DNA of 64,000 nt from Gammaproteobacteria bacterium (GTDB taxonomy: Bacteria; Pseudomonadota; Gammaproteobacteria; Nevskiales; Nevskiaceae): the NCBI GenBank assembly GCA_016182805.1, contig JACPFV010000033.1:26364-90363 (forward strand), in the 5' to 3' direction. The position numbers were made by a program, and so were the translations under genes. Below, piece after piece: positions 40,541 through 46,902 of the stretch. Each line of letters begins with the position of its first letter. The first letter of the stretch is position 1. Below the pieces are notes generated by a model, which did no database searches, was not told the DNA's origin, and saw only the letters and a list, made by a program, of their open reading frames with translations.

Positions 40541-42250
40541 CTAGTTCTGCCCGGTTTCCGCGTCCTCGGCGGCCGCGTGTTTCTTGGCCTCGGCCAGCGC
40601 CGCGGCGGCCTCCTGCTCCTGCTTGAGGTTGGTCAGGTGGTTCAGCCAGTCGCCGGCGGCCTTGCGGGTCTTCTCGTGGCCCAGGGCGTCGCGGAACGCG
40701 GCCTCGGCGCGGGCGTAGTCGTTGAGTTGCATGGCGGTGACGCCGGTCAGCATCGCGAACTCGCCCTTGTTTTCGATGCCGCCCTTGGCTTTCGCGTTGT
40801 CCAGCGCCTCGATCGCCGCCTTCCAGTTCTCCTCCTCGACGTACAGGTGCGCCAGGCGCTTGTACAGCTCGCCCTTCTCGGAGGCCGCGGCCGCCTTTTT
40901 CAGCGCCGCCTCGGCCTTCTTGTTCTCGCGCGCCAGCAGCCAGGCGTTCGCCAGCAGCTCCAGGTTCTTCTCGTCGGCCTTCAGCGCGCCCTCGTCGAGC
41001 CCGCGCTGGATCACCTGCCCGGCCTTGTACGGGATCTGCAGGTAGAAGTACAGATTCGCGAGGTTCTTGAACTCGCTCTCTTCGTTGATGAAGCCCTTGC
41101 GATCGGCCAGGGCCAGGATCGCCAGCGCCTGCGGGTCCTTGCCCAGCTCGAAGTACAGGCTGGACATCTGCTTCCAGTACTGCTCCTTGGTCGGCGCGAC
41201 GGACACGAGTTGCAGCAGAACGCCGGCGCAGGCGGCGAACTCCTTCAGCTCGTAGTGCATCGCCAGCTTGGCCTGCAACCAGGACTCCTTGGGCGTCTTG
41301 GCCTTGACCAGGCCGATGTCGATCTGCTCCAGCGCGTCGCGGAAGCGCTTCTTCTCCGCGTAGCTGATCGCGAGCATGACGTGGGCGTCCGGCAGCGGGT
41401 TGCAGGACTCCTTCATGTACGCCTCGATCTGGCGCAGGCCGGCATCGGTCTTGCCGTCGGCGATCAGGAGCTGGCCGATGTTGAACATGATCTGCTCGTG
41501 CGCGTTCTGCGGCAGGGCGTTGGTGTCCAGCACCTTGCGGAACAGCGCGATGGCCTTGTCGGTCTTCTCCTGCTGCGCGTAGATGAACGCCAGCGTCTGC
41601 CAGACCACGGCCTTCTCGTAATCGCCGTGCGCGCGCTCGGCCAGCTCGTTGAGCTTCTTCTCCGACTCGGCGTACTCGCCCTTGCCGATGGCGGTCTGAA
41701 TGCGCTCGATCTGACGGAAGGTGCCTTCGGTCAACGCGCTCTTGGTCTTGCGCGGGGGCTTGCGCGCGGTGCAGGCGCGGATGCCCGCCTCGATTTCCTG
41801 CCCTGTGACCTTGGACGCCGGCATCGGGATGATAGTCTCGCCGCCGCTCCAGTCGGCTTTCGGCGCCGGCTTGACTTCCTCGTCCCCGGCGGCGGGCTCC
41901 GCCGCGGTCGTGGCTTCCTCGGCGGCCGTCTCGGCGGCAGGCGCCGGATCGGCCTTTGCACCGGCATCGGCCGCCACGGGCAGCGCCTTCGGCTCCGCCT
42001 TGGCCTCGGCCGCCGGCTCCGCCTTCTTGGGCTCGGCCTTCTTCGCCTCGGCTTTCTTGGGCTCGGCTTTCTTGGCGTCCGCCTTCTTGGCCGGCTGCGG
42101 CTTGGCGGCCGGCTTCTTCTTCGCCGGCTCTTCCTTGGCTGCCTCTTTCTTGGCCGGCGCCGGGACGTTGCGCTGCGCCAGCGCGCCGGCGGAAACGCCC
42201 GCCAGCACGACCGCGAGCACGCCGGCCGCCATGATCTTGCAGGTGCGCAT
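40541..42250 (-). CDS. Periplasmic TPR protein of the TonB system
   Basis: A 569-residue protein with a signal peptide (MRTCKIMAAGVLAVVLAG...ALA, cleaved near residue 23). A long low-complexity region rich in Lys, Ala, Glu and Pro follows (about 28-130, repeated AKKAEPKK). The remainder is TPR-like helical hairpins (about 185-550), for example AVVWQTLAFIYAQQEKTDKA and AHLYVEEENWKAAIEALD. TPR genes at the 3' end of exbB-exbD-tonB clusters are known in TonB2-type systems, where they support TonB function. It begins two bases after tonB and is followed by a strong terminator. Confidence 0.82.
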   Translation of the reverse strand: MRTCKIMAAGVLAVVLAGVSAGALAQRNVPAPAKKEAAKEEPAKKKPAAKPQPAKKADAKKAEPKKAEAKKAEPKKAEPAAEAKAEPKALPVAADAGAKADPAPAAETAAEEATTAAEPAAGDEEVKPAPKADWSGGETIIPMPASKVTGQEIEAGIRACTARKPPRKTKSALTEGTFRQIERIQTAIGKGEYAESEKKLNELAERAHGDYEKAVVWQTLAFIYAQQEKTDKAIALFRKVLDTNALPQNAHEQIMFNIGQLLIADGKTDAGLRQIEAYMKESCNPLPDAHVMLAISYAEKKRFRDALEQIDIGLVKAKTPKESWLQAKLAMHYELKEFAACAGVLLQLVSVAPTKEQYWKQMSSLYFELGKDPQALAILALADRKGFINEESEFKNLANLYFYLQIPYKAGQVIQRGLDEGALKADEKNLELLANAWLLARENKKAEAALKKAAAASEKGELYKRLAHLYVEEENWKAAIEALDNAKAKGGIENKGEFAMLTGVTAMQLNDYARAEAAFRDALGHEKTRKAAGDWLNHLTNLKQEQEAAAALAEAKKHAAAEDAETGQN

Positions 42251-42252
42251 GG

Positions 42253-42891
42253 TCACTCTTCCAGCTTGAAGTCGAGGCGCTGGATCGCCCGCTGCTCCAC
42301 GGGCTTGCCGTCCACGACCTTGGGCTTGAACCTCCACTTCATGATCGCCTGCACCGCCGCGGCCTCGAACACGCCGCGCGGCTGAGCCGCCACCGGGCGC
42401 GCCGACTTCACCGAGCCGTCCGGATTGACGATCAGCTCCATGTCTACCCAGCCCTGGATGTTGTCGCGCAAGGCGTTGCGCGGGTACTGCGGCTGGATGC
42501 GCACGAGCGGAATCAGCTCGCCGAACGCGCTGGTGTCGCCGGTGTAGCCGCCCAGGAACGGCCCGCCGCTGATCTGCGTCGGGATGTTCAGCTTGGGCAT
42601 GTTGAACGGCACCGGCGTCTGCTGCGGCGTCGGTATCTTCATCGCCATCTTCGGCGGCGGCGGCGGCTGTTTCGGCGGCGGCGGCTTGGGCGGCTTGCGG
42701 CGCTCGCGCGTCTCCAGCTCGGACTGCTTCTTCAGGCGCACGAAGTCGATCGTCGGCAGGCTCTTGGCCTTGTCGCCGGCGTGCAGGCCGCCGCTGATCG
42801 CCAGGTGCATCAGCCAGAACAGCGCAACCGTGAACCCGCCGGCGTAGAGGAACGGCCGGCCGTAGCGCGTTTGCATCATGGCTTCAGGCAT
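42253..42891 (-). CDS. tonB: TonB energy transducer
   Basis: A 212-residue TonB. One N-terminal helix (FLYAGGFTVALFWLMHLAIS, about 14-33) is followed by a short Pro/Lys spacer (RKPPKPPPPKQPPPPPK) and a C-terminal TonB domain with LVRIQPQYPRNALRDNIQGW and VQAIMKWRFKPK. It spans the periplasm and passes proton-motive force from ExbB-ExbD to outer-membrane receptors. The spacer is short, as in TonB2-type proteins. Three bases separate it from the preceding exbD. Confidence 0.94.
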   Translation of the reverse strand: MPEAMMQTRYGRPFLYAGGFTVALFWLMHLAISGGLHAGDKAKSLPTIDFVRLKKQSELETRERRKPPKPPPPKQPPPPPKMAMKIPTPQQTPVPFNMPKLNIPTQISGGPFLGGYTGDTSAFGELIPLVRIQPQYPRNALRDNIQGWVDMELIVNPDGSVKSARPVAAQPRGVFEAAAVQAIMKWRFKPKVVDGKPVEQRAIQRLDFKLEE

Positions 42892-42894
42892 CGC

Positions 42895-43305
42895 TCACCC
42901 GCCCGCGCCGGTAGCGGCGATCGAGACCGTCTCGACGCCGCCGGAGCGCACCTGGTCCATCACCTGGGTCAGCACGCCGGTCGGCGCCAGCCGGTCGGCG
43001 ATGATGACGACGGTGTCTTCCGGCCGCTCGACGTGCATGCGCTCGATCGTGTTGCGGATCTGGCGCAGGTCCATCTCGCGCTTGTCCATCCAGATCTCGC
43101 CGTTCGGACGGATCGCGATCAGGATGTTGCCGGTCTCCTTGTGCTCGGCGGTCAGCGCCTCGGGCTTGTTCACCTTGACGCCGGCCTCCTTCACGAAGGA
43201 GGTGATGATGATGAAGAAGATCAGCAGGTTGAGGACGAAGTCCAGCATCGGCGCGAGGTCGATGCCGGTGTCCTCGGAAACTGGATTGTGGCGGTGGGTC
43301 CGCAT
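42895..43305 (-). CDS. exbD: ExbD biopolymer transport protein, second copy
   Basis: A 136-residue ExbD. The single helix contains the proton-translocating Asp in DLAPMLDFVLNLLIFFIII. A periplasmic domain with ILIAIRPNGEIWMDKREMDL follows. It is a clear paralogue of the exbD just upstream, one base away, with the same layout but different surface residues. Two different ExbD subunits may share the ExbB channel as a heterodimer. Confidence 0.93.
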   Translation of the reverse strand: MRTHRHNPVSEDTGIDLAPMLDFVLNLLIFFIIITSFVKEAGVKVNKPEALTAEHKETGNILIAIRPNGEIWMDKREMDLRQIRNTIERMHVERPEDTVVIIADRLAPTGVLTQVMDQVRSGGVETVSIAATGAGG

Positions 43306-43306
43306 G

Positions 43307-43726
43307 TCATCCCCCCGAGGTGGCGGCGATGGAGACGTTCTCCACCCCGCCCAGGCGCACCTGGTCCAGCACCTGGACCAGCACGCCGGTCGGCGCTTCC
43401 TTTTCCGAGACGACCACGACGGCGTCGTCCGGCTTCTCCGCGTGCAGGCGCTCGATGTTGGCGCGCACCGCGCGCACGTCGATGACGCGGCGGTCGATCC
43501 AGATCTCGCCGTCGCCCTTGATGGCGATCAGGATCGTGCCCGCCTTCTTCTGCTCCTGCTGTTGCTGCTTGGAGCTGGGACGGCTGACGGTGATGCCCAA
43601 CTCCTTCACGAACACCGCGGTGATGATGAAGAAGATGAGCAGGTTGAGCACGAAGTCGAGCATCGGCGCCAGGTCGATGCCGGTCGCATCCTCGCTGTGC
43701 TGTTGGCTGTGTCGGCGCAGGCGCAT
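43307..43726 (-). CDS. exbD: ExbD biopolymer transport protein, first copy
   Basis: A 139-residue ExbD with DLAPMLDFVLNLLIFFIITA in the membrane, including the conserved Asp, and a periplasmic domain with ILIAIKGDGEIWIDRRVIDV. A QQQQEQKK stretch follows the helix. Its ATG abuts the inverted-repeat element that separates it from exbB. The only possible ribosome site lies inside that element, and none is obvious. Confidence 0.93.
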   Translation of the reverse strand: MRLRRHSQQHSEDATGIDLAPMLDFVLNLLIFFIITAVFVKELGITVSRPSSKQQQQEQKKAGTILIAIKGDGEIWIDRRVIDVRAVRANIERLHAEKPDDAVVVVSEKEAPTGVLVQVLDQVRLGGVENVSIAATSGG

Positions 43727-43991
43727 TAGGGTCTGCTCGCATGTATTTGGTCGCTGCGTTGCCCCTCAAAGCGCGCCAGGCTAGGCGCGAGTGACGACGC
43801 ATAGACTCTATGTGAGGAACGAGCAACGACGCATGGCGCGCTTTGAGGGGCAACCCGAAGGGACGGGGCCACAATGGCGCCCGCCGGCGTCACTCGTCGC
43901 TTATGTGCTACTGCACACGGCGCTCCTCGTTCCTTGCCGGGCGCCATTCTGACCTCCGTCGCAGCGATCAAATACATGCGAGCAGACCCTA
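43727..43991. repeat. 265-bp nested inverted-repeat element between exbB and exbD
   Basis: The outer arms 43727-43758 and 43960-43991 are complementary at 31 of 32 positions (left arm begins TAGGGTCTGCTCGCATG). Inside are a perfect 21-bp pair (43758-43778 with 43834-43854) and a perfect 11-bp pair (AATGGCGCCCG 43873-43883 with 43938-43948). The small palindrome CATAGACTCTATG lies near 43800. The element starts at the TAG stop of exbB and ends at the ATG of exbD. No convincing gene is encoded. It resembles a MITE or foldback element. Confidence 0.85.
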
Positions 43992-44525
43992 GTACGTGAA
44001 CTTGTCGGCCAGAAGTTCCGTTTCCGAGCGGATACGGTTCTGGAAGTGGTACACGGGGAACAGGCCGGTGATGCTCACGGCAAGGCCGGTCAGCGTGCAC
44101 ACCATGGCCTGCGAGACGCCGCTGGCCATGGTGCGCGCGTCCGCGGAGCCGCGGGCGGACATCGCGTCGAACACTTCGAGCATGCCGCTGACCGTGCCCA
44201 GCAGGCCGAGCAGCGGGCACATCGGCACCAGCACGCGCAACAGCAGCAGATTGTCGTTCATGCCAGCCGTCAGGCGCGAGAGCATCGCCTGGCGGATCTG
44301 GCGCGACAGCCACGACTTGTGCTCGCCACGCGCCTGCCAGACCTTGAGCATGTCGCCCGCCTGGCGCGGCAGCGTGTGCTTGAAGTACCAGTACCGCTCG
44401 ATCGCGATGGTCCACATGACCACGCTTGCCATCATGATCCAGAGCACGACGTGCCCGCCCGCCTCCACCATCTCCGTCATGGCGGTGTAGGGCGAAATCA
44501 GCCAGCTCCAGACCGTATTAAGCAC
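43989..44525 (-). CDS. exbB: ExbB/TolQ-family proton channel protein (short form)
   Basis: A 178-residue ExbB with three membrane helices. VVLWIMMASVVMWTIAIERYWYF is the first, and LLGLLGTVSGMLEVFDAMS with GVSQAMVCTLTGLAVSITGL forms the channel pair. It makes the pentameric channel with ExbD. The start is GTG at 44525, overlapping the end of the longer ExbB gene by eight bases. Its stop codon TAG is the first three bases of the inverted-repeat element. Confidence 0.92.
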   Translation of the reverse strand: MLNTVWSWLISPYTAMTEMVEAGGHVVLWIMMASVVMWTIAIERYWYFKHTLPRQAGDMLKVWQARGEHKSWLSRQIRQAMLSRLTAGMNDNLLLLRVLVPMCPLLGLLGTVSGMLEVFDAMSARGSADARTMASGVSQAMVCTLTGLAVSITGLFPVYHFQNRIRSETELLADKFTY

Positions 44526-45918
44526 GGCCGCGCTTCCGCTCGATGTGCTCGGCGAGCAGCCCGGTGCTCTGCTCGTCCAGGATCTGGACGATGCCGCGCG
44601 ACAGCGACTGCAGGGCGGCGTTCACGAACAGGAACGGGATCGAGATGCCCAGGCCCAGCACCGTCGCGATCATGGCCTGCGAGATGCCCGTGGCCATCAG
44701 GCGCGGGTCGCCCGAGCCGGACTCGGTGATGCTCTGGAACGTGATGATCATGCCGATGACGGTGCCGATCAGGCCGAACAGCGGGCCGGCGGCGACCACC
44801 AGGCGCAGGAAGCCCTGGAAGCGCTCGAGCACCGGCACCTCGCGCATGACCGCCTCCGAGATGCGCAGCTCGACCACCTCGGCGTCCTCCTCGATCATCT
44901 TGGGGTCGCCCTTGAAGGTCGCCAGCACGCGGCCCAGCGGGTTGTCGGTGGACGGACGGTCCAGGCTCTTGAGCTGTTCGCCGACCGCCTTCTTGATGCC
45001 GGTCAGGAAGCGGAACTGGTAGACGGACATGATCGTGGCAACCAGGCCCATCAGCAGGATCAGGTAGCCGACGGCGTGGCCCTGCGAGATGCGCTCGACC
45101 ATGTTCGGGCGCTGCTGGTACAGCGACAGCAGGATGCCGCGGGTCGGGTCCACCACCGCGCCGACGACGCCTTCGTCGGCATCGCCCATGTCGTCGGCCA
45201 GCGAGAGGAAGTCGTCCGGCTGGCGCGGCTGTTCGGCCAGCGCCTTTTCCGTCGTCAGGTAGTTCAGGAACCTGCCGTCGGACACCGCGGTGAAGGGGCC
45301 GACCGTCACCACTTCGCGCTCTTCCGCGGTGCCGTCCGGCAGCACGACCTTGGCGGTGAACCGCGCGGTCCTGCCGGTCTCGGTCATCTCGCGCTGCATC
45401 TCGAACCAGAGCTTCTCCAGCTCCTCGATCGAGGGCAGCGACTTGGTCTGCGACAGCTTCGAAACGAACTCGTCGCGGTCGGTGTAGCGCGCCGTAATCA
45501 TCGAGTTGAACAGCACGCTGGACACGTCGCCGGCGACCTGGCGCACGCTGCCGAACAGCTCGCCGAGGTTGCCGCCCTTGGCGTCGAGCACGGCCTGCAG
45601 CTCGGTGAGCTTCTTCTCGTTGCCGTCGAACTTCTTGCCCAGATCGGCGGCACGGCGCTCCTGGGCCGACTTCTCGGCCTTGGCCTGCGACAGCATCTCG
45701 GCCTGGCGGTTGCGCTCGGAGATGAAGCGCGCTTCGCGCGCCTTGTTCGCCTCGGCTTCGCGCGCGCGCGCATTGCGCGTCTGGTCGAGCAACTGCTCCA
45801 GCGTCTGCGCCGCGCTCGGCGCGTCCTTCTTGTCGTCCGCCGCGACGGCGGCGGAGGCGATCAGGGCCAGCGCGAGACCGGCGGCCGCCATGCGGCGGGA
45901 AATCATTTCAGCGCGCAT
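44518..45918 (-). CDS. MotA/TolQ/ExbB protein with periplasmic coiled coil (TtpC-like)
   Basis: A 466-residue protein. A signal peptide (ending near SAAVAA, about residue 27) is followed by a charged coiled-coil region (about 35-135), a periplasmic domain, and a C-terminal ExbB-type membrane part. That part has FLRLVVAAGPLFGLIGTVIGM and GISQAMIATVLGLGISIPFL. TtpC of Vibrio TonB2 systems has this design and is required there in addition to ExbB. It follows the DUF3450 gene by two bases. Final residues overlap the next exbB start. Confidence 0.88.
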   Translation of the reverse strand: MRAEMISRRMAAAGLALALIASAAVAADDKKDAPSAAQTLEQLLDQTRNARAREAEANKAREARFISERNRQAEMLSQAKAEKSAQERRAADLGKKFDGNEKKLTELQAVLDAKGGNLGELFGSVRQVAGDVSSVLFNSMITARYTDRDEFVSKLSQTKSLPSIEELEKLWFEMQREMTETGRTARFTAKVVLPDGTAEEREVVTVGPFTAVSDGRFLNYLTTEKALAEQPRQPDDFLSLADDMGDADEGVVGAVVDPTRGILLSLYQQRPNMVERISQGHAVGYLILLMGLVATIMSVYQFRFLTGIKKAVGEQLKSLDRPSTDNPLGRVLATFKGDPKMIEEDAEVVELRISEAVMREVPVLERFQGFLRLVVAAGPLFGLIGTVIGMIITFQSITESGSGDPRLMATGISQAMIATVLGLGISIPFLFVNAALQSLSRGIVQILDEQSTGLLAEHIERKRGRA

Positions 45919-45920
45919 GG

Positions 45921-46703
45921 TTACGCACCCTCCTTCTTGGCGGCCTTGACCGGCACGGTCAGCAGATCCGGTGCGCCTTGCTTGCGCGCGACCTTCAGAC
46001 CCGCCTTGACCGCGCCGCGATAGTCGTTGTCCTCAACCCACTTCCTGCCCTCGGCGTCCCAGTAGCCGGTCTCGTCGCCGTCCAGCGCCTGGTACATCAG
46101 CGCCACGCGGCCGACGCGCAGGAAGTCCACGGTCTTGGCTTCGTCACCCTCGCCGATCTTGCCCTGGTAGGCCTCGATCGTGCGACCGTACTCCATCTCG
46201 ACCTGGTAGGCCTCCAGGATGCGGCGATACTTTTCCGCCGTGCTGACGTCCGCCCGGTTCATGATCTCCTTGAGCGTGACGACGCGCTTGGCGCGCTCGT
46301 CCGGCAGGAACGGCAGGTCCAGCTTCACGAACGCCTCCAGCGTCTCGATCATGCGCTGCATCAGCGGCACGATCTCGCGGTTGGTGCGCTCGATCTCGAT
46401 GATCTGCTTCTCGATCGAGACCATCTCGTTTTCCTGCGACTGGATCTGGAGTTCGAGCTGCTGGTTGTAGCGGCGCAGGCTCTCGGTCTCGCGCAGCGAC
46501 AAGCGGTAGTCGTTCAGCAGGCGCTGGGTCTCCTCGTCGAGCTTGTTGATGCGCTCCTGCGAGCCGGCGGCGGACCGCTCGGTGCCGACCTGCTCCTGCA
46601 CCGAGGCCGCGGCCGGCCCGGTCTGCGCGAACGCGGGGCACGCGGCAAGGACCAGAGCGGCAACGGCAACAATGCGCGGCGCTCCTCCAAGATGATTGAT
46701 CAT
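45921..46703 (-). CDS. DUF3450 periplasmic coiled-coil protein
   Basis: A 260-residue protein with a signal peptide (MINHLGGAPRIVAVAALVLA...AFA, cleaved near residue 27). A long coiled coil follows (about 45-115, with YNQQLELQIQSQENEMVSIE), then a globular end with VGRVALMYQALDGDETGYWD. DUF3450 proteins are regularly encoded directly upstream of TtpC-like ExbB proteins in TonB clusters. They probably form part of the periplasmic complex; the exact role is unknown. It leads the operon and has a dyad in its control region. Confidence 0.88.
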   Translation of the reverse strand: MINHLGGAPRIVAVAALVLAACPAFAQTGPAAASVQEQVGTERSAAGSQERINKLDEETQRLLNDYRLSLRETESLRRYNQQLELQIQSQENEMVSIEKQIIEIERTNREIVPLMQRMIETLEAFVKLDLPFLPDERAKRVVTLKEIMNRADVSTAEKYRRILEAYQVEMEYGRTIEAYQGKIGEGDEAKTVDFLRVGRVALMYQALDGDETGYWDAEGRKWVEDNDYRGAVKAGLKVARKQGAPDLLTVPVKAAKKEGA

Positions 46704-46767
46704 TCGAAGCACTCCGTTGATCTCGTCGTCGTTACGAAGAGCGGCCGGTTCATCCGAAAACGGCCGC

Positions 46768-46838
46768 GGCGGCACTTGGTATAGGAATGGTCGTGCCTGA
46801 AAGGGCGCGGATTCTACACAAGTGCCGCCGAAGAAACA
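46768..46838 (-). promoter_or_regulatory. Possible promoter with operator-like dyad for the TonB operon
   Basis: A minus-strand TGTTTC (46833-46838) and TAGAAT (46811-46816) are spaced by 16 bases. A perfect 11-bp inverted pair, CAAGTGCCGCC (46819-46829) and GGCGGCACTTG (46768-46778), places one half-site between -35 and -10 and the other in the leader. A second pair, GCGGCCG and CGGCCGC (46741-46767), lies closer to the gene. Confidence 0.4.
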
Positions 46839-46849
46839 TCTCGCAATGC

Positions 46850-46884
46850 AAAAAAAGAACCCGCCCGGCTCGCGCCGGGCGGGT
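46850..46884 (-). terminator. Intrinsic terminator of the TonB-dependent receptor gene
   Basis: A perfect 10-bp stem, ACCCGCCCGG (46859-46868) and CCGGGCGGGT (46875-46884), loop CTCGCG, is followed on the minus strand by TTC and a run of seven T residues. It lies 18 bases after the receptor stop. Confidence 0.93.
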
Positions 46885-46902
46885 ATTGACTTCGACGCCC
46901 GA

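Noticed and set aside
41990..42140. Repeat-like Lys/Ala/Glu/Pro codons in the TPR gene as a tandem DNA repeat
   Set aside because: They encode a flexible periplasmic linker common in TonB-associated proteins; units are too irregular for a DNA-level array.
43726..44415. Open frame reading through the inverted-repeat element
   Set aside because: It is antisense to exbB in one part and made of repeat arms in the other; no ribosome site or domain.
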